Translations under genes and position numbers: made by a program
Assembly (NCBI GenBank): GCA_938050265.1
Contig: CALLJT010000067.1
Location: 1-13,985 of the forward strand
Length of the DNA stretch: 13,985 nt
Direction: 5' to 3'
DNA from: Candidatus Saccharimonadia bacterium
GTDB taxonomy: Bacteria; Patescibacteriota; Saccharimonadia; Saccharimonadales; SZUA-47
Notes under the pieces: model-generated
The model's input: the letters and a program-made list of their open reading frames with translations, nothing else
What the model was told of the DNA's origin: nothing
The model's database searches: none
Shown here: one piece after another, positions 7,430 to 13,985 of the stretch
How the letters are laid out: each line of letters opens with the position of its first letter
Numbering within the stretch: position 1 is the stretch's first letter

Positions 7430-10278
7430 TGGTATATAGAGCACATCAAGTAGTAGCAAGGCGCGGAAGCATTTCCAACCTATGTCGTCAGAAAGCGGGC
7501 ATACTGGCGACTGTCGGAGTTTTCTTACTGACGCTCGTCATGCAAGCAAGTGGGCTGATCATACCGTCTCAGCGCGCACAGTCTGTAGAGGGTAGTGCAT
7601 GGTCTGGCGATCTGACTGTGCAGAATGTAGAGCCTCTACCATCGGATAGCCGTATCCAAGAGCATTGTGAGCGTGAGACCGTGGGGGTAAAAGTTTTCAA
7701 ACAGTCAGCGGACATAGACGGCGTGCTAAGTGGAGACGTTGAATATAATGCTGTGCCCGGGTCTACCTATACACGGTTCATTGAGGATGCATGTGTGACG
7801 TATGCACAGAATGGTTTGTTTGCGCGTGGAGCAGGAACCGGTGGTATTCTATGGTCACCAACAGGAGACAAATATGACATGATGAGTCTGTCGGGAGGTT
7901 CGTTTATACCCGTCCCTATGACTGATGCAGTCATTAAAGCGACGCGGTATGGTAGCGACCCGAGTGGGATGAGTCGGGCTAGTATTAACTATAACCTGCA
8001 GGCGATTGGTGAACTGGCTGTCGGATATCGTGGCACGGAGGCGTCCAAGCAGTGGAGAGTGACATCTTCGGCACCACACCTTACCTATGCTGATGGGAGC
8101 AACATGTTGTTTCGTAGCTGGGCTTTTTCAGTGAACGGTGCATATGCGGTTGCTGTATTGAGTCATGGCATGCTTGTGCGGATAGACATGGCAGACCGGA
8201 CGATGACGCCATTTGCTCGGATGAGTCGGGCCGCGAGAAGCTGGAGAATAGCGGTGAGTGCGGACGGTAACTATGTCGTGTCGAGTGATTCGCGAGCATC
8301 TGCGCCTACATTTCATGACCTCAGTGGCTGCACGACATCGTTTGCAGTCGGCGAGCTACCGTCATACGCTACGCCGTTTACGATCGACGGCTGCTCACAG
8401 CAGGCTATTCGGCCAGTCTTGGGTGACCATGATGCAAGCATGGGTAGGTCGACTGTCACTGGCGTGTGGTTTGATCATGATAGTTCGCGTTTCGATATTG
8501 ACCTTCTAGATCGTAACTCTGATGAGTACCCGCGCTACCGCGTAACGATTGCCCCGACCGACTACACGCCGACATCGTTTGGTTACCTTGCGCTGGGCGA
8601 CAGTTTCAGCTCAGGCGAAGGAGACCTCCAAGGCGGTACGTGGTATGAACCGGATACTGACGAGCAAGGTGACGCGTCGACATTTACAGATCGTAACTTG
8701 TGCCATCTGTCACGACGCAGCTATCCGTATCTGCTAGCGATGGACACTGGCTACCTAGCGCAAAACGGCTCTACACCGCCTGCGGACGGACGGTTTCACT
8801 CCGTGGCTTGTTCTGGTGCGAAGATTCATAACATCATGGGGGTGATCGGCGACAGGCAGACAGCAGGCGAAGCATACGAGTTTGCTGAGACGGATAACCA
8901 GTATAGGTATAATCGTGATGCTACGCTAGGTATTTGGCAGCCTGGAGTTAGTGCGCAGGCCAACGCGCTACAGGACATCACTGATCCTGTGCCGCGGCAG
9001 GCATTTGATCCGGATGTGATTACATTGGGCGTTGGCGGTAACGACGCAGATTTTGGCGGGTTCTTAGAAAGCTGCTTACTCAACGTCAGCACGTCACTGT
9101 GTGGTCATGCGGATATTGACAGCGATGAAAGCAGAGAGTATGTGGTGCGTATCGCCCAGCAGAAACAGCGGCTCGCCAGTGCCTACCGCAGGGTGCAGGC
9201 TGCAGCGCCGAACGCCCGTGTGTATGTACACGGATATCCGGTGTTTTTTGAGCCTGGTGGGTCATGTGCGAATAACGTCGGGTTGAACGCAGCTGAAATC
9301 AGCTTCGCGGTGGCTGCTACTCGGTACTTTAACGACGTCGTGGCTGCAGCTGCAGCTGAGGCAGGGGTGGTGTACGTCGATGTCGAAGACATATTGGCGG
9401 GTAGCCGACTGTGTAGTGACGTGCCCGACAGCGAGATATACATGAACGGTGTGACAGCCGGTAACGACGTCAGGTTGTCATTCTCATGGATCGGTCTCGG
9501 GTCTCTTGGCGTGTTTGGTTCTGAGTCGTTTCACCCGACGCCGGAGGCGCACCAGCTATACCGTGACGCTTTGCTGCAGCAGACGGATCAGCTGACCAAA
9601 GCTATGCCTGAGCCCGTCCGGACACGCGTACCTGAGCCTAGTTTGAGCTTAGGCATTCGTGCCAGTGCAGAGGTGTCCCGTATGAACGAAGGCACGGACA
9701 ACTACATACCTGTTCAGCTACAGATTAGGGATACTATGGTTCGAGATATTGATCTTGTGAGCGGCCAGATGACACTCTACCTCAGTGACTATGCTTCGTT
9801 GTCGCAGGTGCAGCTGTATGTTCGTTCTGAACGGATAGAGCTTGGGTCGTACCGCGTCGAGGCGGACGGTACGCTGGCTGTCACGGTGCAGTTGCCCGAT
9901 GCATTGCCTCCGGGGGCGCACCAGCTACATGTGTCCGGCGTGGATAGCCGCGGAGTCAGAGTTGACCGACAGCAGTCGTTTGCCCTGGCGCACACGGTCG
10001 ATGATTTTGACGGTGACGGTGTACTGAACGCAGACGATTCCTGTGTGGTGCTCTATGATTCGGGTGTGGATAGTGACGGTGACGGCATCGACGATGTCTG
10101 CGACGGGGTGTTCGACGATAATCCGGGGCCTGAACCTGAGCCAGAAACACCACGCAAGGAGTGTAAAAACACCAAGTCACGTGCCAAGCCGGCCAAAAAC
10201 CAGCCTAATGAAAACGCCAACACCACGCGCAGCTGTGCTCCTCGAGCACTTGATGCCGTAGGCGGAGATGAGTCATAA
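7429..10278 (+). CDS. Secreted SGNH/GDSL-type hydrolase with N-terminal beta-rich domain and calcium-binding type-3-like repeat
   Basis: A membrane helix or signal anchor at about 24-45 exports the protein. Residues about 80-370 are beta-rich, with WD/YVTN-like blades such as WAFSVNGAYAVAVL and WRIAVSADGNYVV, possibly a propeller. The catalytic SGNH domain follows: block I GDSFSSGEG (390-398, nucleophile Ser392), a CHLSRRSYPYLLA stretch and VACSGA as in Streptomyces-type SGNH esterases, block III GGNDADF (Gly537, Asn538), and block V ESFHPTPEAH with His702. The residue three before the His, usually Asp, is Glu699. A beta-sandwich (about 760-855) and a thrombospondin-type-3-like D-x-D-G-D-G loop region (about 858-892, Ca2+-binding) precede a Pro/Glu and Lys/Asn-rich tail without a membrane helix. 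The family hydrolyses esters of lipids or carbohydrates; the substrate here is unknown. Coupling to the lamin-tail gene suggests action at the same surface. Confidence 0.85.
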   Translation: MVYRAHQVVARRGSISNLCRQKAGILATVGVFLLTLVMQASGLIIPSQRAQSVEGSAWSGDLTVQNVEPLPSDSRIQEHCERETVGVKVFKQSADIDGVLSGDVEYNAVPGSTYTRFIEDACVTYAQNGLFARGAGTGGILWSPTGDKYDMMSLSGGSFIPVPMTDAVIKATRYGSDPSGMSRASINYNLQAIGELAVGYRGTEASKQWRVTSSAPHLTYADGSNMLFRSWAFSVNGAYAVAVLSHGMLVRIDMADRTMTPFARMSRAARSWRIAVSADGNYVVSSDSRASAPTFHDLSGCTTSFAVGELPSYATPFTIDGCSQQAIRPVLGDHDASMGRSTVTGVWFDHDSSRFDIDLLDRNSDEYPRYRVTIAPTDYTPTSFGYLALGDSFSSGEGDLQGGTWYEPDTDEQGDASTFTDRNLCHLSRRSYPYLLAMDTGYLAQNGSTPPADGRFHSVACSGAKIHNIMGVIGDRQTAGEAYEFAETDNQYRYNRDATLGIWQPGVSAQANALQDITDPVPRQAFDPDVITLGVGGNDADFGGFLESCLLNVSTSLCGHADIDSDESREYVVRIAQQKQRLASAYRRVQAAAPNARVYVHGYPVFFEPGGSCANNVGLNAAEISFAVAATRYFNDVVAAAAAEAGVVYVDVEDILAGSRLCSDVPDSEIYMNGVTAGNDVRLSFSWIGLGSLGVFGSESFHPTPEAHQLYRDALLQQTDQLTKAMPEPVRTRVPEPSLSLGIRASAEVSRMNEGTDNYIPVQLQIRDTMVRDIDLVSGQMTLYLSDYASLSQVQLYVRSERIELGSYRVEADGTLAVTVQLPDALPPGAHQLHVSGVDSRGVRVDRQQSFALAHTVDDFDGDGVLNADDSCVVLYDSGVDSDGDGIDDVCDGVFDDNPGPEPEPETPRKECKNTKSRAKPAKNQPNENANTTRSCAPRALDAVGGDES

Positions 10279-10337
10279 TTAATCTAAAATTAATGTTCTA
10301 GCGTGCCGCGGGGCTACGCATACGACGACGAGTTGGC

Positions 10338-10343
10338 TATACT
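10338..10343 (+). promoter_or_regulatory. -10 box TATACT close to the start of the 181-residue gene
   Basis: TATACT ends 9 nt before the ATG at 10353, predicting a transcript with only about 2-3 nt of leader. No good -35 match is seen at the right distance, and AGGG at 10346-10349 is too close to the ATG to be a normal ribosome binding site. A small GC-rich inverted repeat (about 10301-10319) after the SGNH gene lacks a T-run, so it is not called a terminator. Confidence 0.35.
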
Positions 10344-10352
10344 GCAGGGTAT

Positions 10353-10898
10353 ATGAACGTCCTACGTCGTGCCCGCACCACCCACGCTACCTTTAGACAC
10401 GTCATGTCTCAGCACAAACTCGTAGCGTTTTGTGTGATCATACTCCTACTCGCACTGACAATCGTCGGCCGTCACAAATATCTCGACTGGGACAACGCGC
10501 AGATGGCCCGTGGACTTGCTCGTGACTTCCCCGAGCTGGTTGCTCTCATAGAGCGCACCACTGGCGATGAGATAGACATCACGTCGAGCTGCCACGAAAC
10601 ACAGGAGAAGTTTGCAGCTGGGGTTCGTACATGTGAATTGTCTGCTGTCAAAATTAATGCAAGCGTGAATCGCATGAATGCTCATGCAGAGGTACAGAAA
10701 AGCCCAATTTTTAAGTATATCCATGACAGAAAAACCCCGAATGCATTCAAGATGAAGTATAGAAATACCACATCTTGTACGTTTGGTGTCGATAGTGACG
10801 GTGATCGTACTATAGGCGTAAGTTGCCTCATCGGCATCCGTGAACCTAACGAACGCCTGATTATCGAGGAGTTCTCACGCGTCGCCGAGATGTATTAG
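10353..10898 (+). CDS. Membrane-anchored protein of unknown function with an extracytoplasmic cysteine domain
   Basis: Not recognised. The N-terminus is basic (RRARTTHATFRH), then a single hydrophobic helix at about 23-39, then about 140 residues predicted to face outward. Four cysteines in that part (C80, C94, C142, C158) could form two disulfides. A VDSDGDRT stretch (146-153) looks like a D-x-D-x-D calcium loop, and its codons share a 14-base run with the type-3-like repeat of the SGNH gene upstream. The protein lacks a lipobox or catalytic signature. The alternating charged and hydrophobic pattern near the C-terminus (RLIIEEFSRVAEMY) suggests a closing helix. Coding is supported by length, the topology signal and codon use like the neighbours. 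It sits 74 nt after the SGNH gene, with its own -10 box, and may still be part of the same surface group. Confidence 0.7.
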   Translation: MNVLRRARTTHATFRHVMSQHKLVAFCVIILLLALTIVGRHKYLDWDNAQMARGLARDFPELVALIERTTGDEIDITSSCHETQEKFAAGVRTCELSAVKINASVNRMNAHAEVQKSPIFKYIHDRKTPNAFKMKYRNTTSCTFGVDSDGDRTIGVSCLIGIREPNERLIIEEFSRVAEMY

Positions 10899-10919
10899 GG
10901 GGTGTTGGTCATCGGTATA

Positions 10920-11129
10920 TTAGCTTGCTGCCTCTAGTGCTTCGCGGTGTAGGCGCATTTCAAGTCGGTAGGCAGGGCAACCCCAGTTGGGTACGATGTC
11001 TCGTAATGATTCGGGGATGTCGCAGTTAGTGCTCAGTGCGCTCGCACCGATGGTGCGGCATGTTTGTGCGCTCGGAGGGTCAGGCGTTGTTTCGTATGTC
11101 CGTGGCCGTAGAGGGGGTCGTTCGCTCAT
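10920..11129 (-). CDS. Small 69-residue cysteine-containing hypothetical protein
   Basis: The frame could extend upstream to 11174, but the ATG at 11127-11129 is preferred because GAGG (complement of 11138-11141) lies 8 nt before it. The product is soluble, with a Pro/Arg-rich N-terminus (SERPPLRPRTYETTPDPP), three cysteines in TCRT, NCDI and WGCPAY contexts, and an amphipathic C-terminal helix (YRLEMRLHREALEAA). Its W-x-C-P-A-Y-R-x-E-x-x pattern is not one I can assign to a family. It converges on the 181-residue gene, with 21 nt between stop codons. Support is the ribosome binding site, clean packing into the gap and the helical ending. It could still be a chance frame. Confidence 0.5.
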   Translation of the reverse strand: MSERPPLRPRTYETTPDPPSAQTCRTIGASALSTNCDIPESLRDIVPNWGCPAYRLEMRLHREALEAAS

Positions 11130-11326
11130 AGTGTATACCTCATAATTAGTTGGTAGACGCTCTAACCATAACAATCGCAGTGTTAAGGTGGCGTATATTT
11201 GCTGTATATTATCGCCGGTTAAGATAGCAACCTTACAGGGGTATCACGCTGAGATTATCAGGTGCGACGTTTCTTTTTAGGATTTGTTTCGGTCGGTGGC
11301 TGTAATGCGGTACAATACATGTCTAT
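11130..11326. promoter_or_regulatory. Divergent intergenic region with a near-leaderless -10 box for the exchanger gene
   Basis: TACAAT at 11311-11316 ends 10 nt before the exchanger ATG at 11327, so the transcript would have only about 3-4 nt of leader; no Shine-Dalgarno sequence is present and the -35 region is poor. A direct repeat GTATATT-tgct-GTATATT lies at about 11193-11210. A bulged hairpin (11245-11264, CTGA/TCAG plus CAC/GTG) is followed by a T-rich run and could be a weak terminator or operator. No other feature is clear. Confidence 0.35.
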
Positions 11327-12304
11327 ATGACAGTTGACGTAGTGATACTTGTACTCGCGCTTGCTGGTGTGGTCAAAGGGGCCGACTGGTTTTTAGGCGC
11401 GGCTGAAAAAGTCGGTGTGACGCTGCGGTTGCCACCGTTTATCCTGGGTGTCGTGCTTGTCGGATTTGGGACAAGTTTGCCGGAGCTGACCACGTCACTC
11501 GCGGCTATTAATGACGGTATCAACACTGTAACGATCGCTAACATAGCTGGTTCAAACCTGGCAAACGTACTCCTGATAATCGGTGCATCAACACTGGTGC
11601 TTGGCACGATCAAGTTCGACAAAAACCTCATAGACCTCGATATACCACTTATGATCGCAGTGACCGCACTGTTTTGTCTGCTGATCGTTGACGGCAGCTT
11701 GAGCTCAAGTGACGGCGCGCTGCTGCTCGTCGGGTTTGTGGGGTATATACTCTATTCGCTCGGGTACAAAGAAGACGCCACACACCACAAAGGCCTGATT
11801 AGCCTGATCGCAAATCTGTCGAGTGGGAGCAAAACAAAAGTAGAGAAGCACCAAAACCTGATAACTGCGTCGACGCCGTTTGTGCTGATAGGGTCAGTCA
11901 TACTGCTCGGTGTGTCGTCTCGGTTCGCTGTGACGAGCCTGCAGAACGTCGTAGAGCAGGTGGGTATCGGCCTAGACGTACTGAGCTTTTTCGCACTCGC
12001 GGTAGGTACGAGTTTGCCCGAACTGGTTGTGTCGTTCAAAGCGCTGCGTAAAGGCCAGGGCGACATCGTCGTTGGCAACGTTATCGGGTCGAGTATGTTT
12101 AACATACTTTTGATCGGTGGTGTGGCGAGCGTGCTCGATGAACAGGTTGTTGACCCAGCGTTTCTCGGCTGGACCATAGCAGGACTCGGCCTGTCTGTAC
12201 TGCTTCTGATGGTGGGGAGCATATCCAAGCGTATACATGTCTGGGAAGGCATGATGTATATCCTGATATACGCTGCAATCGCCAGTAAAATTATTGACAC
12301 ATAG
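11327..12304 (+). CDS. Na+/Ca2+ exchanger (CaCA) family antiporter
   Basis: A polytopic cation antiporter of the YrbG-like branch, expected to export Ca2+ (or another cation) in exchange for Na+ or H+. The two inverted alpha repeats are clear. In repeat 1, GFGTSLPE is at 46-53 and GSNLANVLLIIG at 75-86. In repeat 2, GTSLPELVVS begins at 227 and GNVIGSSMFN is at 250-259. The conserved Glu53 and Glu232 form the cation site in this family. About ten membrane helices are visible, with a short basic cytoplasmic loop (about 144-178, rich in Lys and His) between the halves. At 325 residues it has the usual length and appears complete. It is transcribed alone, from a near-leaderless promoter. Whether it serves the calcium-binding surface proteins nearby is speculation. 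Confidence 0.93.
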   Translation: MTVDVVILVLALAGVVKGADWFLGAAEKVGVTLRLPPFILGVVLVGFGTSLPELTTSLAAINDGINTVTIANIAGSNLANVLLIIGASTLVLGTIKFDKNLIDLDIPLMIAVTALFCLLIVDGSLSSSDGALLLVGFVGYILYSLGYKEDATHHKGLISLIANLSSGSKTKVEKHQNLITASTPFVLIGSVILLGVSSRFAVTSLQNVVEQVGIGLDVLSFFALAVGTSLPELVVSFKALRKGQGDIVVGNVIGSSMFNILLIGGVASVLDEQVVDPAFLGWTIAGLGLSVLLLMVGSISKRIHVWEGMMYILIYAAIASKIIDT

Positions 12305-12339
12305 ACTGCACACTGAAATTCTTGGTACGACATTGGGTA

Positions 12340-12358
12340 GTTTTCCACATGGGGAAAC
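12340..12358 (+). terminator. Possible weak terminator after the exchanger gene
   Basis: GTTTTCC and GGGAAAC form a 7-bp stem (one G-T pair) with a 5-nt loop, followed by only TTT. It lies 36 nt after the exchanger stop and ahead of the next promoter, a sensible place for a terminator. The short T-run makes it weak. Confidence 0.35.
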
Positions 12359-12375
12359 TTTACGACGAAAGCTTT

Positions 12376-12403
12376 TTGACATAAGCGAGATAGCAGCTAT
12401 AAT
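12376..12403 (+). promoter_or_regulatory. Near-consensus sigma70 promoter for the DUF5666-like gene
   Basis: Perfect TTGACA (12376-12381) and TATAAT (12398-12403) with 16-nt spacing predict a start at about 12410 and a leader of about 118 nt. It is the best promoter match in the window and suggests high expression of the downstream exported protein. Confidence 0.8.
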
Positions 12404-12468
12404 GGTGCATAGAAATCAAAATCGAACTTCAACTGCGAAAAAACAACCTAGAAACATATGTACACGAG

Positions 12469-12488
12469 ACACACCCTGAAGGGTGTGT
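12469..12488 (+). other. Stable hairpin in the 5' leader of the DUF5666-like gene
   Basis: ACACACCC and GGGTGTGT pair perfectly over 8 bp around a TGAA tetraloop, midway between the predicted transcription start and the GTG. No T-run follows, so it is not a classical terminator. It may stabilise the abundant transcript or affect translation. The ribosome binding site AAGAAGG (12512-12518) lies outside it, 10 nt before the start. Confidence 0.55.
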
Positions 12489-12528
12489 AGTGTAAGAGAA
12501 ATAATTAGGATAAGAAGGTACAACAAGC

Positions 12529-13794
12529 GTGGGCACAACTGCATTACAATACACAAAGAAACTAGCAAGCACAGTCGGCATTGCTGTGATCGTTATGGCA
12601 CTGATGCTCCTGTTGAGTGGTCGAGCACGATCGTTTTTGACATTTATCGGTAACGATCTGACGTTCACAGGGACTGTGACACAGGTAAACCCTAACAGCT
12701 TCATGGTGGACAAAGGCGGTACGTATCCGTTCACAATCGTGACAGATGCGGCTACTGACTACCAGAACGGACTCACACGACTTGCTGACGTTTCACTAGG
12801 CGAAAAAGTCGTCGTAGAAGCTCGCGAGCATCAGGGTATGCTACTAGCCGAAGAAGTATCTCCGGTTATCGCTGGTGGCTATGGATACGGTGCTGGCTGT
12901 GAAGCGTTTGAAGGCTCTAAACTGTGGGTGTCTGCTATAGAAGATGGGTCACTGTACCTCAGTCGTGCGGGAATCACGTTTTATGTGCAGTATGACGGCA
13001 ATACAGAAGTCATGCCTGGCGAACAATCTATCTATGACCTTGAAGTAGGCGAAACAATAGCCGTGTCTGGCGAAGACTGCCAGGGAGAAGGCATCAACGC
13101 TCACAGAATTATCCGCGCAAACGCACCACCTACAGAAGTAACTGCGTGTACAGATCTGGATGGACACATTATTGGGAACTCTCAAGTACTGTTATCACAC
13201 GACGAATACGGAGCGTTTACGGCTCCTCAGATGATTGACGTACCTGCAGGTGTGTATGACGTGTACGGTGTGTCGTTTGACAGCCATAGCGAAAACGCAT
13301 GGGATACGCAAGATAACGAACGATGGTACGTCGAAGGCTGGTACAACGACGAAATCGTGTACACCAGTGACGCAACAGACGATCTGCCCGACGGCATCGA
13401 CAGCAATGTAACAATGATCGGCAGTAGTGTGTACGTGTCAGACATGGATGCATTACGGTTCGCACATGCTGCGTATGTCGACCCAGCCTACCATTCTATC
13501 TGGCCTGAATGTGTCGCGTTTGTACCAGTTGAACCTATTGAGTTTGGCCTGATCGAAAACACTGCAGATGATGCAGAAGAACAAACGACTGCAATAGAAA
13601 ATGAAAGCGCAGACCAAGAGACAGTACCAGCCACAGTAGGCGCTGAAGAAGTACCAGTTGACCTCATACAGCAGCCTGAAGAAGTGTTCGAAATTGAAGA
13701 CGGTACTACTGAAGAAGAGCAAGAAGAAACATCAGAAGAACCATCAGCTACACCATTGATCATCGACGAGTCAGACCTCGTTAATAGTCTCTAG
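12529..13794 (+). CDS. Membrane-anchored tandem DUF5666-like surface protein with acidic C-terminal tail
   Basis: The N-terminus is basic, then a single hydrophobic helix (about 14-30) anchors or exports the protein. Residues 44-112 follow the DUF5666-like OB pattern (FTGTVTQVNPNSFMV, then LGEKVVVEA). A second copy appears at about 129-197 (LWVSAIEDGSLYLSR, VGETIAVSG). A third beta-rich region (about 205-325), with YDVYGVSFDSHSENAW, RWYVEGW and LRFAHAAY, is not recognised and may be a ligand-binding sandwich. Cysteines at 124, 184, 207 and 328 could pair outside the cell. The last about 80 residues are strongly acidic (Glu/Asp/Thr-rich) and probably disordered. The GTG start is supported by AAGAAGG and by the charge pattern. 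The function of DUF5666 is unknown. Alternating short beta strands and absence of catalytic motifs suggest a structural or binding role. Confidence 0.75.
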   Translation: MGTTALQYTKKLASTVGIAVIVMALMLLLSGRARSFLTFIGNDLTFTGTVTQVNPNSFMVDKGGTYPFTIVTDAATDYQNGLTRLADVSLGEKVVVEAREHQGMLLAEEVSPVIAGGYGYGAGCEAFEGSKLWVSAIEDGSLYLSRAGITFYVQYDGNTEVMPGEQSIYDLEVGETIAVSGEDCQGEGINAHRIIRANAPPTEVTACTDLDGHIIGNSQVLLSHDEYGAFTAPQMIDVPAGVYDVYGVSFDSHSENAWDTQDNERWYVEGWYNDEIVYTSDATDDLPDGIDSNVTMIGSSVYVSDMDALRFAHAAYVDPAYHSIWPECVAFVPVEPIEFGLIENTADDAEEQTTAIENESADQETVPATVGAEEVPVDLIQQPEEVFEIEDGTTEEEQEETSEEPSATPLIIDESDLVNSL

Positions 13795-13806
13795 CAGCTC
13801 CACTCT

Positions 13807-13818
13807 TAGTAGCTACTA
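13807..13818. repeat. Perfect palindrome carrying tandem stop codons for both converging genes
   Basis: TAGTAGCTACTA is its own reverse complement. On the minus strand it supplies TAG-TAG, ending the leftward gene. On the plus strand its TAG-TAG is in frame with the DUF5666-like gene, 12 nt after that gene's first TAG, as a backup stop. With 21 nt between the converging genes, no terminator hairpin is seen. Confidence 0.7.
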
Positions 13819-13985
13819 CAGTTCAATCACGGCGATTTCGTCTGAGTCGTAGAGTAGTGTGTGGTTTTCGATGAGGGGTAGATAGTTTCTCCACGCGTCG
13901 GTTTTGAGCAGCAGTACACGCGTGTATCCAGCACCACGTATAGTGTCGACCCACGTCGCACTGTACGGAGACAGCACAGCAGTAT
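13816..13985 (-). CDS. 3' end of a leftward gene running off the window, unidentified
   Basis: The minus-strand frame stays open from the window edge for about 55 codons to TAG at 13816-13818; the other two minus frames give poor, Cys/Arg-rich translations. The visible C-terminus contains SPYSATWVDTIRGAG, VLLLKTDAW and ends LLYDSDEIAVIEL. A strand-turn-strand ending of this kind is found in the extracytoplasmic tails of membrane glycosyltransferase-like proteins, but this stretch is too short to assign. It converges on the DUF5666-like gene. Confidence 0.55.
   Translation of the reverse strand, partial: TAVLSPYSATWVDTIRGAGYTRVLLLKTDAWRNYLPLIENHTLLYDSDEIAVIEL

Noticed and set aside
10301..10319. 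Rho-independent terminator after the SGNH gene
   Set aside because: A GC-rich inverted repeat is present but it is interrupted and not followed by a T-run.
10069..10808. 14-base repeat GATAGTGACGGTGA shared by the SGNH and 181-residue genes as evidence of recombination
   Set aside because: It encodes a short DSDGD motif in both; common codon choice explains it as well as shared descent.
11972..12382. 136-codon leftward frame overlapping the exchanger 3' end
   Set aside because: It lacks a plausible domain, and the overlapping rightward frame encodes the conserved second alpha repeat.

Overview
The window reads like a Candidate Phyla Radiation genome, most likely Saccharibacteria (TM7) or a close relative. 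Coding is dense and uses the standard code, with TGA as a stop. Many starts are GTG. Promoters look sigma70-like, and several -10 boxes lie so close to the start codon that the mRNA would be nearly leaderless. ComEC is short, and the large secreted proteins carry lamin-tail domains and C-N-x-D-G-x-Q type cysteine repeats of the kind seen in CPR surface proteins. The taxonomic call is an inference from these traits; no rRNA is present.

Layout. Bases 1-205 hold a strongly structured stretch. On the minus strand its hairpin order resembles the specificity half of RNase P RNA, but the canonical GAGGAAAGUCC element is missing, so the identity is open. At 226-678 is a LexA-type winged-helix protein without the self-cleaving peptidase domain. 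It converges on a 553-residue DUF4173-type membrane protein (687-2348, minus). A divergent promoter region (2349-2545) then starts a rightward block: a membrane-anchored HNH/DUF1524 nuclease (2546-3331), overlapped by 4 nt by a short ComEC DNA-uptake channel (3328-4785). A promoter-like gap follows, then a translationally coupled surface pair: an 845-residue protein with three lamin-tail domains and six C-x12-C repeats (4892-7429), and a 949-residue SGNH hydrolase with a thrombospondin-type-3-like calcium motif (7429-10278).

The right third holds smaller, mostly single genes. These are an unrecognised 181-residue membrane-anchored protein (10353-10898), a leftward 69-residue cysteine-containing protein (10920-11129), a Na+/Ca2+ exchanger family protein (11327-12304), an exported tandem DUF5666-like protein with a long acidic tail driven by a near-consensus promoter (12529-13794), and the 3' end of a leftward gene that runs off the window (13816-13985).

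Working together: the nuclease and ComEC form a plausible minimal DNA-uptake unit. The nuclease would nick or degrade DNA outside the membrane and ComEC would pass one strand inward, which suits organisms thought to scavenge nucleotides. The following lamin-tail/SGNH pair looks like a cell-surface binding and hydrolysis module, perhaps facing a host cell or extracellular DNA. That link is inference from adjacency.
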